Assembly: GCA_964636675.1 (NCBI GenBank)
Contig: CAZWUO010000035.1
Span: 1-23,435, forward strand
Reading direction: 5' to 3'
DNA: 23,435 bases
Origin: JALUUH01 sp964636675
GTDB taxonomy: Bacteria > Pseudomonadota > Gammaproteobacteria > S012-40
A program made the translations under genes and the position numbers. Below are positions 1-9,096 of this stretch, one piece after another; position 1 is the stretch's first letter; each line of letters opens with the position of its first letter. A model generated the notes under the pieces. That model searched no databases and was not told where the DNA came from. It was given only the letters and a program-made list of their open reading frames with translations.

Positions 1-66
1 CGTCGCTACGCCTGGATATACACCACCGCAAACGCACACTTCAACTCGTCCAACTACGGATTCTAG
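1..66 (+). CDS. 3' end of an unknown gene, truncated by the window edge
   Basis: The first frame is open from base 1 and ends at TAG (64-66). It encodes 21 residues ending ...NSSNYGF. Almost every codon ends in C where there is a choice (TAC, AAC, TTC, CAC, ACC), unlike the AT-leaning codons of neighbouring genes. This looks like the codon choice of a highly expressed gene. A terminal Phe with Tyr two residues before it is compatible with the last strand of an outer-membrane beta-barrel, but 21 residues cannot establish that. Frame 3 is also open and ends at TAA within this stretch, so the reading frame is not certain. If frame 1 is right, its stop overlaps the uvrA stop on the other strand through a shared CTAG. 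Confidence 0.4.
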   Translation, partial: RRYAWIYTTANAHFNSSNYGF

Positions 67-2906
67 GTTAAATGTTTCAGTGATTTTTCCAACAGTGGTT
101 TTAAATACTGGCCGGTAAATGAGTCGGCATTGTTGGCGACCTCTTCGGGGGTGCCTAGCGCAATGATTTGGCCGCCTTTGTGTCCACCTTCTGGGCCTAG
201 GTCAATTATCCAATCAGCTGTTTTGATGACATCAAGGTTGTGTTCGATGACCACGATGGTATTGCCATGATCACGTAAACGATGGAGTACGTGTAACAAT
301 TGTTTTACATCATGAAAATGCAAGCCGGTGGTGGGTTCATCCAAAATATACAGCGTTTTCCCTGTATCGCGTTTGGATAATTCTTTGGCGAGCTTTACGC
401 GTTGCGCTTCACCACCCGACAAGGTGGTCGCAGATTGTCCGAGTTTAATATAGGACAGACCGACGTCGACCAGCGTACGAAGTTTTCTTGCTATCGTGGG
501 TATTGCTTCAAAGAACTGCAATGCATCTTCTATTGTCATTCCTAGGATTTCATAAATGTTTTTACCTTTGTATTTTATTTCTAGGGTTTCGCGGTTATAG
601 CGCTCGCCTTTACAAATATCGCATTGCACATAGATATCGGGCAGAAAATGCATTTCTACCTTCGTCATCCCATCACCTTGGCAGGCCTCGCAGCGGCCTC
701 CCTTTACATTGAAGCTAAAGCGCCCTGGGCCATAACCGCGCGCGCGGGATTCTGGAATGCCCGCGAATAGATCACGCAGTGGTGTGAATAGTCCTGTGTA
801 GGTTGCAGGATTAGAGCGTGGTGTACGGCCGATGGGGCTCTGGTCTATATCAATGACTTTATCGAATAACTCCAAGCCTTCAATTTTTTCACAGGGAGCA
901 GACTCATAACTTGCACGGTTGATTTCGCTGGCCGCTTGTTGATACAAAGTATCATTAATTAAGGTAGATTTACCTGAGCCTGATACGCCGGTGATACAGG
1001 TAAATAGACCCACTGGAATTTCGGCGGTAATGTTTTGCAGATTATTTCCGCTTGCTCCGATGATTCGCAACACAGCGTCTTTATTAAAAACAGTGCGGAT
1101 TCTAGCAGTACCTACCGTGAGTTTTTGCGAGAGATATTGTCCCGTAATAGATGCTGCACAATTTTCAATATCTTCAGGTTTTCCTTGGGCGATTATTTCA
1201 CCGCCGTGAATACCTGCGCCAGGCCCAATATCTACTACGTGGTCGGCGCTACGGATAGCATCCTCGTCATGTTCAACCACAATAACGGTATTGCCAAGGT
1301 CGCGCAGAAAGGTGAGTGTCTTTAAGAGTCGGGCATTGTCGCGTTGATGTAAGCCGATAGACGGTTCATCCAATACATACATTACACCGACGAGTCCGGC
1401 ACCGATTTGACTCGCTAGTCGAATTCGTTGGGCCTCTCCACCGGAGAGTGAATCAGCTTTTCGGTCTAAGCTTAAATAATCTAAACCGACATTGACTAAA
1501 AAATTCAGGCGTTCACTGATTTCTTTAACAATTTTTTCAGCGATTTGTCCGCGTTTACCCGGAAGCATCATTGTTTTAAAAAAGCCTTGGGCGATTCCGA
1601 CCGGCATTTTGGTGATTTCAGGCAGGCTTTTATCGGCCACAAAAACATTTCTGGCCATTTTGTTAAGTCTCTGTCCCTGGCATCCTGGACAAGATTGTAT
1701 GCTGAGAAATTTAGTTAATTCTTCGCGCACAGCCGACGATTCAGTTTCTTTAAATCGTCGTTGCATATTAGGAATAATACCTTCAAAAGAATGTTTTTTA
1801 ATCGTTGCACGTTTTTTTTCGTTCAAATAGCGGAATGTGATAATTTCCTCGCCGCTGCCATAAAGCACGTATTGTCGAATTTTTTTCGGGAGTTTGTTGA
1901 ATGCGGTATCTAAATTAAATTCATAATGATTTGCCAACGATTGCAGTAGTTGTGAATAAAAACTATTACGCCTATCCCAGTTTCTGACAGCACCTTCACG
2001 TAAACTGAGTTCGGGATGCGAGACCACACGCTCTGGATCAAAAAATTGTTTTACCCCTAGTCCATCGCAATCTTGACACGCACCGGATGGGTTGTTAAAT
2101 GAAAATAGTCGGGGTTCTAACTCCGGTACGGAAAAACCACAGATCGGGCATGCAAACTTAGCTGAAAAAATTAAGGCGTCTTCGTCTTTGTTGTCGATGG
2201 GAACGACAGTCGCAATTCCCTCCGTCAGTGAAAGTGCGGTTTCGAAGGATTCCGCGAGACGTTGTTTTAGATCGTCGCGAATTTTAAAGCGATCAACAAC
2301 GACTTCGATAGTGTGTTTTTTTTGTTTATCGAGTTCTGGAAGCAGATCAAGATCAACCACAATGCCATCGATGCGTGCACGGATAAAACCCTGAGATCTG
2401 AGTTCTGCGAGCAAATGTAAGTGTTCACCTTTGCGCTCACGCACTACAGGTGCTAACAACATGTATTTGTTACCCTCCGTCAAGCACAAAACCTGATCAA
2501 CCATTTGACTCACCGTTTGTGCCTCGAGAACAAGATTGTGTTGATCACATCGCGGTTCACCGGCTCGCGCATACAATAAGCGTAAATAATCGTAGATTTC
2601 GGTAATGGTTCCTACCGTGGATCGCGGATTATGTGAGGTTGATTTTTGTTCAATTGAGATGGCCGGTGACAAACCTTCGATATGATCGATATCGGGTTTT
2701 TCCATCACGGACAAAAATTGCCGTGCATACGCGGAAAGCGATTCCACGTATCGTCGTTGGCCCTCCGCGTAGATCGTATCGAAAGCGAGCGAAGACTTAC
2801 CTGAGCCGGAAAGCCCGGTAAAAACAATTAATTTGTCACGAGGAAGTTCAAGGTCAATGTTCTTAAGATTATGTGTTCTGGCACCACGTAGTTTTATCGT
2901 ATCCAT
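63..2906 (-). CDS. uvrA: UvrA, excinuclease ABC subunit A
   Basis: UvrA is the damage-recognition ATPase of nucleotide excision repair. It dimerises, scans DNA with UvrB in the cytoplasm and loads UvrB at lesions. The 947-residue product has the normal family length (E. coli about 940) and two ABC ATPase modules. The first has Walker A GLSGSGKSS (31-39), signature LSGGEAQ (487-493) and Walker B YVLDEPSIGLH (about 510-520). The second has Walker A GVSGSGKST (640-648), LSGGEAQ (829-835) and YILDEPTTGLH (about 853-863). Zinc ligands are visible at C253/C256/C277/C280 and at C739/C742/C762/C765. The ATG start gives the canonical MDTIKLRGARTHNLKNIDLE N-terminus; upstream there is only a weak purine stretch as ribosome binding site. 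The gene is divergent from the MFS gene. The order uvrA, MFS gene, ssb matches the arrangement known in Pseudomonas. No convincing LexA box is seen in the 161-bp gap. Confidence 0.98.
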   Translation of the reverse strand: MDTIKLRGARTHNLKNIDLELPRDKLIVFTGLSGSGKSSLAFDTIYAEGQRRYVESLSAYARQFLSVMEKPDIDHIEGLSPAISIEQKSTSHNPRSTVGTITEIYDYLRLLYARAGEPRCDQHNLVLEAQTVSQMVDQVLCLTEGNKYMLLAPVVRERKGEHLHLLAELRSQGFIRARIDGIVVDLDLLPELDKQKKHTIEVVVDRFKIRDDLKQRLAESFETALSLTEGIATVVPIDNKDEDALIFSAKFACPICGFSVPELEPRLFSFNNPSGACQDCDGLGVKQFFDPERVVSHPELSLREGAVRNWDRRNSFYSQLLQSLANHYEFNLDTAFNKLPKKIRQYVLYGSGEEIITFRYLNEKKRATIKKHSFEGIIPNMQRRFKETESSAVREELTKFLSIQSCPGCQGQRLNKMARNVFVADKSLPEITKMPVGIAQGFFKTMMLPGKRGQIAEKIVKEISERLNFLVNVGLDYLSLDRKADSLSGGEAQRIRLASQIGAGLVGVMYVLDEPSIGLHQRDNARLLKTLTFLRDLGNTVIVVEHDEDAIRSADHVVDIGPGAGIHGGEIIAQGKPEDIENCAASITGQYLSQKLTVGTARIRTVFNKDAVLRIIGASGNNLQNITAEIPVGLFTCITGVSGSGKSTLINDTLYQQAASEINRASYESAPCEKIEGLELFDKVIDIDQSPIGRTPRSNPATYTGLFTPLRDLFAGIPESRARGYGPGRFSFNVKGGRCEACQGDGMTKVEMHFLPDIYVQCDICKGERYNRETLEIKYKGKNIYEILGMTIEDALQFFEAIPTIARKLRTLVDVGLSYIKLGQSATTLSGGEAQRVKLAKELSKRDTGKTLYILDEPTTGLHFHDVKQLLHVLHRLRDHGNTIVVIEHNLDVIKTADWIIDLGPEGGHKGGQIIALGTPEEVANNADSFTGQYLKPLLEKSLKHLT

Positions 2907-3067
2907 ATTTGTTTCTGCTGCAAGACGAACCTGTTAATATACGGCGTTTTATAGCTTCGACGCAAAAATAAAATTCATTATTATTCGAGGGTCTGCTGAT
3001 CGCGACTAATAACAAGGGATAGTGTTTAGAATAAACGCAAGGTTTCCTATTGGGAGGGAAATATAAA

Positions 3068-4498
3068 GTGACTGTAAAAACAGCATCCAGTACTACTAAC
3101 ATGGATGCGTTTGATAAAATGACATCTGTTGAGCGTAAAGCGGCGCGTTCATTAGCCAGTATTTACTCGCTAAGAATGCTTGGTTTATTTATGATCTTGC
3201 CTGTTTTTTCCTTATACGCGGACACATTGGAGGGAGTAACCCCGTTTCTAATCGGCGTTGCTATCGGTATTTATGGTCTCACTCAGGCCGCATTTCAAAT
3301 ACCCATGGGTATGTTATCTGACCGCATAGGACGCAAGCCTGTGATTGCCGCTGGTTTGCTGATCTTCGCGTTAGGCAGCGTGGTTGCGGCGATGGCCGAC
3401 TCCATGACCGGTGTCATTATCGGCAGGGCCTTACAAGGCTCGGGCGCCATCGCTGCCGCGATAATGGCCTTGGCCGCAGATTTAACGCGTGAGGAGCAAC
3501 GGGTTAAAGTCATGGCAACGATTGGAATTAGCATAGGGCTTTCGTTTACCGTGGCGTTGGTCGGCGGGCCAATCTTGGATTCATGGATTGGCGTTGATGG
3601 TATCTTTTGGCTGACTGCGGTTCTTGCGATAGGCGGTATTTTTGTGTTGTATCGCATTGTGCCTACTCCTGCAGTATCGAAGTTTCATCGCGATGCCGAG
3701 CCTATCCCTGAGCAATTTAAAACCGTGCTCAAAGATTCAGAGCTGCTACGCTTAGATGCAGGTATTTTTATACTGCACATGGTCTTAACATCGACTTTCG
3801 TGGTCTTGCCATTTGCGTTAAGAGATCATGCTGGACTCGCCACGGTTGAACATTGGTGGGTTTACCTGCCTGTCATGGTGATATCGATGCTCATTATGAT
3901 TCCATTTGTGATCGTGGCCGAAAAACACCGCAGGATGAAGTCTGTCTTCATTGGTTCGGTTGCCATATTGGCGCTCGCGGAAATGTTGTTGATGCTTGGT
4001 TATCACTCACTCCCGATGATTTATGGAGCCTTGCTGCTATTTTTTATTGCGTTTAATGTCCTGGAAGCCACGTTACCCTCATTAATCGCAAAAACAGCAC
4101 CGCCGCATATAAAAGGCACTGCCATGGGGGTTTATTCGAGCTCGCAGTTTCTCGGTGCCTTTGTGGGTGGCATTAGTGGCGGAGCAATCTATGGTGGTTT
4201 TGGCTTAGGGGGTGTTTTCATGTTTGCGATGATTGGTTTGCTGCTATGGCTGTTGCTTGCAATAACGATGAAAAACCCGCGTTATCTGGCTACTTTTATG
4301 ATTCATATTGGACCTACGGATGACGCAAAAGCAAAACAATTGGTCAAGGAAATCACCGCTGTAACGGGGGTTGCAGAAGCGATTATTATCGCGGAAGATG
4401 AAATTGCCTACCTCAAAGTAGACAATCATGCGCTAAATAAGGAAGACTTAATACGCTTCCACTATGAAGAGACTAGCGCACCGCCAATTGCACAGTGA
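3068..4498 (+). CDS. MFS efflux transporter, YajR-like, with C-terminal YAM-type domain
   Basis: This is a 12-helix major facilitator superfamily transporter of the inner membrane. The signature loop GMLSDRIGRKPV between helices 2 and 3 is motif A of proton-coupled drug/H+ antiporters. After the last helix, about 60 soluble residues (from about NPRYLATFMIHIG to the end) resemble the ferredoxin-like YAM domain of E. coli YajR. The substrate is unknown. I chose GTG 3068 as start because GGGAGGG (3052-3058) lies 9 nt upstream. The in-frame TTG at 3050 overlaps that Shine-Dalgarno sequence, so it is unlikely to be the start. An ATG at 3101 lacks a ribosome binding site. With GTG the product has 476 residues. 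The gene sits between uvrA and ssb as in Pseudomonas, where the equivalent gene is also annotated as MFS; no functional link to repair is known to me. Confidence 0.9.
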   Translation: MTVKTASSTTNMDAFDKMTSVERKAARSLASIYSLRMLGLFMILPVFSLYADTLEGVTPFLIGVAIGIYGLTQAAFQIPMGMLSDRIGRKPVIAAGLLIFALGSVVAAMADSMTGVIIGRALQGSGAIAAAIMALAADLTREEQRVKVMATIGISIGLSFTVALVGGPILDSWIGVDGIFWLTAVLAIGGIFVLYRIVPTPAVSKFHRDAEPIPEQFKTVLKDSELLRLDAGIFILHMVLTSTFVVLPFALRDHAGLATVEHWWVYLPVMVISMLIMIPFVIVAEKHRRMKSVFIGSVAILALAEMLLMLGYHSLPMIYGALLLFFIAFNVLEATLPSLIAKTAPPHIKGTAMGVYSSSQFLGAFVGGISGGAIYGGFGLGGVFMFAMIGLLLWLLLAITMKNPRYLATFMIHIGPTDDAKAKQLVKEITAVTGVAEAIIIAEDEIAYLKVDNHALNKEDLIRFHYEETSAPPIAQ

Positions 4499-4511
4499 AA
4501 AAAATCCTAAA

Positions 4512-4542
4512 TTGGGTTTTAATAGGCGGTATTAGGTATAAT
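4512..4542 (+). promoter_or_regulatory. Candidate sigma-70 promoter of ssb
   Basis: A perfect -10 hexamer TATAAT lies at 4537-4542, about 31 bp before the ssb ATG. The best -35 is TTGGGT at 4512-4517 with a long 19-bp spacer, so the -35 assignment is weak. The position fits a private promoter for ssb in the short gap after the MFS gene. No LexA-type operator overlaps it. Confidence 0.45.
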
Positions 4543-4573
4543 GAAGATGAATATTTAACCAGGGGTAAGCGAA

Positions 4574-5113
4574 ATGGCACGTGGCATAAACAAGGTAATT
4601 TTAATTGGAAATTTAGGTAAAGACCCCGAAGTACGGTATATGCCGAGTGGTAGTGCGGTAGCGAATCTTACTATTGCTACATCAGATTCATGGAAAGACA
4701 AACAGACCGGGGAAAGCCAGGAACGAACTGAGTGGCATCGGGTGTCGATGTTTGGTCGTCTGGGTGAGATTGCAGGTGAATACTTGCGCAAAGGTTCCAA
4801 GGTGTATATTGAAGGCCGTTTGCAAACTCGGAAATGGCAGGATCAAAACGGCCAGGATCGATATACGACTGAGATTGTTGCCAATGATATGCAGATGTTG
4901 GATTCCCGCGGAGGCGGACAAGGGGAAATGCCGGCGCAAGGTGGCTACAGTGCAGCGGCAGGAGGCAGTGCAGCGACAGGAGGAGGCAGTGCTGGTGGTG
5001 CAGATAATCAACCGCAGCAAGCAGGTTTTCCGCCGCAAAATAAACAATCCGCCCCGGCTGCTCCAGCGACCGCAGATAATTTTGCTGATTTTGATGATGA
5101 TATTCCATTTTAA
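4574..5113 (+). CDS. ssb: Single-stranded DNA-binding protein
   Basis: SSB coats single-stranded DNA as a homotetramer during replication, recombination and repair. It recruits partner proteins through its acidic C-terminal tip. The 179-residue product has the OB fold at residues 1 to about 112, beginning MARGINKVILIGNLGKDPEVR. A Gly/Ala/Gln-rich disordered linker with repeated GG steps covers about 113-168. The product ends in the perfect tip DFDDDIPF. Length and layout are typical of gammaproteobacterial SSB. The ATG is preceded by AGGGGT about 8 nt upstream, and the TATAAT box at 4537 suggests its own promoter. Long open frames on the opposite strand over this gene come from the linker's codon pattern and are not genes. 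The gene converges on the chemotaxis gene with only 26 bp between stops. Confidence 0.98.
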   Translation: MARGINKVILIGNLGKDPEVRYMPSGSAVANLTIATSDSWKDKQTGESQERTEWHRVSMFGRLGEIAGEYLRKGSKVYIEGRLQTRKWQDQNGQDRYTTEIVANDMQMLDSRGGGQGEMPAQGGYSAAAGGSAATGGGSAGGADNQPQQAGFPPQNKQSAPAAPATADNFADFDDDIPF

Positions 5114-5139
5114 GTCTGGGAAACAGAATTTTTCTTTAA

Positions 5140-7074
5140 TCAGAAGAGTTCAACATCGACTTGGTCATCGGGCTGTCTTAATCCCTCAACTTTAAATGCA
5201 TTGACTAAGGCCTCAAGCTGCACCGCCATTTGTGCTAAATCTCCGCTGCTTGAGGTAACCTTAATAGCGGCGTCAGATACCGAACTGGCCATTTCTCGAA
5301 TATTATTCAGGTTATCGTTTATTTGCCGCGTAACCTGAGTTTGTGATTCAGCGGATGATACGATATTCGTGTTCATCTCATTGATATTGGCCACCATCTG
5401 GGCAATATCGTTCAAGCCTAAACCAAGTTCAGTCACTTTGTTTGTGGTTTCAGTCGCTTGATGTTGGCTGCTATTCATCACCGATACAATTTGCTGTATT
5501 CCATCTGTTAAATTTATTAAAACGGTACGTACGTTTTCAGTTGCTGCGTGACTTCTGCCGGCCAAGGTTCTCACTTCGTCAGCGACCACGGCGAACCCAC
5601 GGCCTTGTTCTCCCGCTCTTGCAGCTTCGATGGCAGCATTTAAGGCGAGTAAATTAGTTTGCTCGGAAATATTCTGAATTTCATCAAGAATACCTGATGC
5701 ATTTTTTGTATCTTCACTTAGCTGTAAAATCTTTTCTGCTGATTCGTGTACATCGTTGGCAAGTTTTTCGGTGCTTTCATTGGCTTGATGAACTAATATA
5801 TCGCCCTCTGATGCTCTTGTGTTCGCAGTTTTTGAGGAGTTCGCTGTACTCTGTGCGTGTTCTGTCACCGCCTGCGCCATGTTCATTAACTCATTGGTAG
5901 CATCCGTGACTTCGGTGACCTTTTGCTGTTGTAGTCTCAAGTCATCTACAGCCCCCTGGGCATTTGTGGACACGATTTTGGCGGCATCAGATAATAATTT
6001 TCCTGTTTCCCAGATCGAAAAAATACGTTCACGAAAAAAATGTACGACACCCGTTAGTGATTGATCGAGTGTGCTCAGCTCGCGTATGACAAATACGGGT
6101 GCGACATCGATTTCAATATTTCCTTGGGCTAGGTGTTGCATGCGTTCGCATAACATCTTTGTAGGGCTTAAGATTGTTTTTTTAATGACATAGGTTGCGA
6201 ATAAAATGCTCATAAGAGCTAATCCAAAACCTGATAATAAGCTAAATTTTTGTGCCGTCGCCATGCCTTCATAAAAATAGTCTTTACTGATTAATTGTTC
6301 GATAACGACGATAGTTTCACCCAGTACATCCGAGAGTTCGTAGCGAATAGGCATTAGTTTATCGGTCATTGATTCCAGTGAAGCTGATGCATAAAAGACC
6401 TTGTCATTCACTCCAATAATTCGCGTTAATTGAGCGGTAACTCGTTCAACTTGATCTAGGTAGGGACTGAGCTCTGCGACTAGCTCAAGATACCCAATAA
6501 TCTCATTTTTCCTAATGGGGGTGAGTATTGAAATAAAAGGGGATTCATCGTGACGCCAAATGTCAGATACTGCTTCAATATGCTGATTATTCTTAGTGTG
6601 TATAAGTCTTCTTAAAGCATTTGGCAGTTCTCTAGGAAGTCCTGATTGGCTGCTTTCCACGAGCGGTGTAAATTGAGCGTCATAAATACGAATTACCGTT
6701 AAGTCAATTCTGTTTATTCCAATCGTATCTCGTGGGATGTTAGCGAGATCTTCAGCCAGGATATGTGACATTTTTTTTCTCATATCAAGATTATTAGGTG
6801 CCTGAAATAGTTGGGTGAGCGTTGATCGAAAATCTGATTCTCTAATGATCGTGGATGCAAGATAATTGAGCTTGCTTTCTGTTTCCCAAATTATTTCGCG
6901 CACACTGACCGCAATGATTTGATTTATCGTTTGGCTCAAGGTGTCTTTTGCACGTTCCGCGATGAGATTGCCCGTGAAATTGTTGACTAACATCATTAGC
7001 CCGCCAAATAGCAAAAGCAGTGTGATAAAAAGCGTTTTTAAGTAGACGCCTTTTTTTAAAAATAATCCCACCAT
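5140..7074 (-). CDS. Methyl-accepting chemotaxis protein
   Basis: This is an inner-membrane chemoreceptor that signals to CheA/CheW. Residue numbers here count from the upstream ATG at 7122. TM1 spans about 28-46, a periplasmic sensor region of about 250 residues follows, and TM2 spans about 295-313. A HAMP-like stretch (314 to about 367) leads to the cytoplasmic signalling coiled coil. Its tip is highly conserved: ISEQTNLLALNAAIEAARAG, then EQGRGFAVVADEVRTLA (about 485-521). I place the start at the internal ATG 7074, because AAAGG sits 6 nt upstream and the upstream ATG 7122 has no ribosome binding site. That gives 644 residues. The sensor region has no domain I can name, so the ligand is unknown. 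The C-terminus ends VDVELF, without a CheR-tethering NWETF-type pentapeptide. No che genes adjoin it, so it is an orphan receptor. Confidence 0.93.
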   Translation of the reverse strand: MVGLFLKKGVYLKTLFITLLLLFGGLMMLVNNFTGNLIAERAKDTLSQTINQIIAVSVREIIWETESKLNYLASTIIRESDFRSTLTQLFQAPNNLDMRKKMSHILAEDLANIPRDTIGINRIDLTVIRIYDAQFTPLVESSQSGLPRELPNALRRLIHTKNNQHIEAVSDIWRHDESPFISILTPIRKNEIIGYLELVAELSPYLDQVERVTAQLTRIIGVNDKVFYASASLESMTDKLMPIRYELSDVLGETIVVIEQLISKDYFYEGMATAQKFSLLSGFGLALMSILFATYVIKKTILSPTKMLCERMQHLAQGNIEIDVAPVFVIRELSTLDQSLTGVVHFFRERIFSIWETGKLLSDAAKIVSTNAQGAVDDLRLQQQKVTEVTDATNELMNMAQAVTEHAQSTANSSKTANTRASEGDILVHQANESTEKLANDVHESAEKILQLSEDTKNASGILDEIQNISEQTNLLALNAAIEAARAGEQGRGFAVVADEVRTLAGRSHAATENVRTVLINLTDGIQQIVSVMNSSQHQATETTNKVTELGLGLNDIAQMVANINEMNTNIVSSAESQTQVTRQINDNLNNIREMASSVSDAAIKVTSSSGDLAQMAVQLEALVNAFKVEGLRQPDDQVDVELF

Positions 7075-7322
7075 GAATACCTTTTGTATATTAGGGGTTT
7101 TGGTTTTTATTATCTTGTGCATACAGTCGACTTATAGCAAGACGTTCTTTAGGTCTTAGCGCACAAAAACTAGAAAAAAAAGAATAACTTATTGATGCAG
7201 TGTGGTATTTGGCTAAGTGGTTATACTTACTAGCTCAAAGGTTCAAAATGGAGTAGGCAGAGGAAATGGCTAATCGATTATCCAGAAATCATGCTTAGAA
7301 GGATAAACAAAGATGTTCTCAA

Positions 7323-7341
7323 TAGCGGGTAGTGGCCGCTA
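7323..7341 (-). terminator. Small hairpin downstream of the phosphatase-kinase gene
   Basis: TAGCGG (7323-7328) pairs perfectly with CCGCTA (7336-7341) across a 7-nt loop, 9 bp beyond the stop codon of the leftward gene. No T-run follows on the minus strand. It may be a 3'-end-stabilising hairpin or Rho-assisted end rather than a textbook intrinsic terminator. The rest of the gap to the chemotaxis gene (7123-7322) holds nothing I can identify. Confidence 0.3.
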
Positions 7342-7349
7342 AAGACGAA

Positions 7350-9044
7350 CTATTTTGAGAGTTGATATAATAATATAAAATTAGTTAACAATAAGAAGAT
7401 GGCTAGGCTGCGCCAAAACCCCACGGGGTTTCTTTCGAGGAATGGCTGGTTAGATTTTTCTAAGCCTGGATTGGGTTTTGAAAGATCAACGACGAATTCA
7501 GACATGGTTGTATAGCGTGATGCAGGGCTTAATTTTGTTGCTTTTTCCAGCGCGCCATCTATCCAGGCAGGAATTTGTGAATTGACTTGCTTGGCTGGAA
7601 CATAGCGTGCCCGCTTCAATTTTTTTTCTGCCAGAGGTCCCCCATACGGCAGTTTTCCACAGAGCATTTCATAGGCGATGACGCCTAAAGAATAAATATC
7701 AGATTGATGCGTGCCACTATAGCCTGCAAAATATTCTGGCGCGGCATAATCGTAAGTGCCGAGTAGCTGGCCGTGATTAATCGGTGTATTGATTTCTTGA
7801 ATTCCGGCAATTTTAGTGGAACCAAAATCAATAATGATGACGGTTCCATGTTTGTCTATCATGATATTACCGGGTTTCAAATCTTGATGAATCATTTCTT
7901 GGCGTTGAAAGGCTCGGATACCTGCAACAATTTGTTTGATGATTGGGCGTACTTCTTTAATGTCGGCACTGGGATTGTCGCTCATCCATTGTTCTAGGGT
8001 CTGTCCTTCGATGTGTTCCGTGACATAATACAAAAAACGTCGACGTCGTTTGGGTTCTATGACTTTGAGCACGTGTAAATTATTAATTCGTCGACCGGCC
8101 CATTCTTCATTGAGAAATCCGTCAATATATTCTGCGCTATCTTCAAAATTTACCGATGGGGTTTTAATGACAACTTTTTCTTCGGTTTCCATATCCATTG
8201 CTAAGTAGACTTGAGTGCGTTTACTAGCATGTAGCTCGCGCATGATTTTGTAACCATCGAGTATATGGCCGGTCTCTAACATTGGGGGGAATGGTAGTTC
8301 GGTGAGTTGCTTGTAAAACTCCTCTTCATTTTGGTGGGGCAGGCTTTCGATGCGTACCACTTGACAGGTTAGGTTATCATTGCTTCCCTGTTCGAGGGCG
8401 CGGGTAACGATATTGCGTGATGTTTTTTCTAAATTAATATTTTCAGACGCATATATGTCGACCAAGGTTTTATCATCAAGATATTCGTGCACCCCGTCAG
8501 TGGTTAATATGAAGACATCTCCGACTTCAACGGGAACGCTTCGATAATCGATTTCTACACTGATATCAGCGCCCATTGCGCGACTTAAAAATGCTTTTTC
8601 CGTACTTGCCCAGCGTTGGTGATCGCGGGTCAAACATTTTATGTCGTCACCACGCAGGCGGTAAATGCGTGAATCACCAACATGAAATAAATGAGCTGTG
8701 GCCGATTTAATCACGATGGCGCTTAAGGTTGTTAACATGCCTTGATTAGAACTGAACGATTGACTACGTCCATAAAGCCAGCGATTTAGTGCGCCGAGTA
8801 TTCGTTGCCCGGAGTTTTTCACCGTCCATGCTTCGGAAGTGCTGTAATAATCACCGAGAAAACCATTCACACAGCACTCCGCCGCAATACGTCCCGCTTC
8901 TGCACTGCTGACGCCGTCGGCGATGACGACAGAAACACCTTTAGTGGTGAGCAAAGGTTCTTTCGGGATATGAATTCCGCAGAAATCTTCATTGGATTCT
9001 TTGATACCCTTTTCACTGCACTGGCCAGAACGGATGCTAAGCAT
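7350..9044 (-). CDS. Bifunctional PP2C-type phosphatase / Ser-Thr protein kinase, C-terminally membrane-anchored
   Basis: The 564-residue protein fuses two opposing activities. Residues 1 to about 235 form a PP2C phosphatase with the metal-binding set in order: NED (D20), ADG (D43), HVGDSR (D124), TTDG (D183) and SNDN (D223). Residues about 264-520 form a Hanks-type kinase: VVIK (K294), catalytic loop HQDLKPGN (D389, N394), IDFG (D406) and AAPE (about 434-437). The nucleotide loop reads LHASKRTQVYLA and lacks the usual glycines, and the catalytic Arg of HRD is Gln. A single helix at about 544-561 would anchor it in the inner membrane with both domains cytoplasmic. It lies 99 bp downstream of the nitrate transporter gene on the same strand. 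A similar kinase sits by nasA in the Pseudomonas nitrate-assimilation cluster, so a role in controlling nitrate use is inferred, not shown. No clear Shine-Dalgarno sequence precedes the ATG. Confidence 0.93.
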   Translation of the reverse strand: MLSIRSGQCSEKGIKESNEDFCGIHIPKEPLLTTKGVSVVIADGVSSAEAGRIAAECCVNGFLGDYYSTSEAWTVKNSGQRILGALNRWLYGRSQSFSSNQGMLTTLSAIVIKSATAHLFHVGDSRIYRLRGDDIKCLTRDHQRWASTEKAFLSRAMGADISVEIDYRSVPVEVGDVFILTTDGVHEYLDDKTLVDIYASENINLEKTSRNIVTRALEQGSNDNLTCQVVRIESLPHQNEEEFYKQLTELPFPPMLETGHILDGYKIMRELHASKRTQVYLAMDMETEEKVVIKTPSVNFEDSAEYIDGFLNEEWAGRRINNLHVLKVIEPKRRRRFLYYVTEHIEGQTLEQWMSDNPSADIKEVRPIIKQIVAGIRAFQRQEMIHQDLKPGNIMIDKHGTVIIIDFGSTKIAGIQEINTPINHGQLLGTYDYAAPEYFAGYSGTHQSDIYSLGVIAYEMLCGKLPYGGPLAEKKLKRARYVPAKQVNSQIPAWIDGALEKATKLSPASRYTTMSEFVVDLSKPNPGLEKSNQPFLERNPVGFWRSLAIFLLLTNFILLYQLSK

Positions 9045-9070
9045 AATATTGTTTCGTTTTGTTGGTTAAA

Positions 9071-9088
9071 TCCATACCGTCGTATGGA
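9071..9088. promoter_or_regulatory. Perfect 7-bp hairpin in the leader of the phosphatase-kinase gene
   Basis: TCCATAC (9071-9077) and GTATGGA (9082-9088) pair perfectly around the tetraloop CGTC. The element lies 27 bp before the kinase start, after the candidate terminator in the same gap. No T-run follows directly on the minus strand. It could be an operator dyad or an RNA element setting kinase expression relative to the transporter. Confidence 0.45.
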
Positions 9089-9096
9089 AAATTTTT

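Noticed and set aside
2926..2945. LexA (SOS) box upstream of uvrA, suggested by CTGTTAATATACGG
   Set aside because: Only the left CTG half fits; the right half is GCG rather than CAG at the required 10-bp spacing.
3050..3067. TTG start giving a longer MFS protein
   Set aside because: The TTG overlaps the Shine-Dalgarno sequence GGGAGGG that is correctly spaced for the GTG at 3068.
4677..5108. Long open frames on the minus strand across ssb
   Set aside because: They are shadows of the repetitive Gly/Gln/Ala linker codons; ssb on the plus strand is unmistakable.
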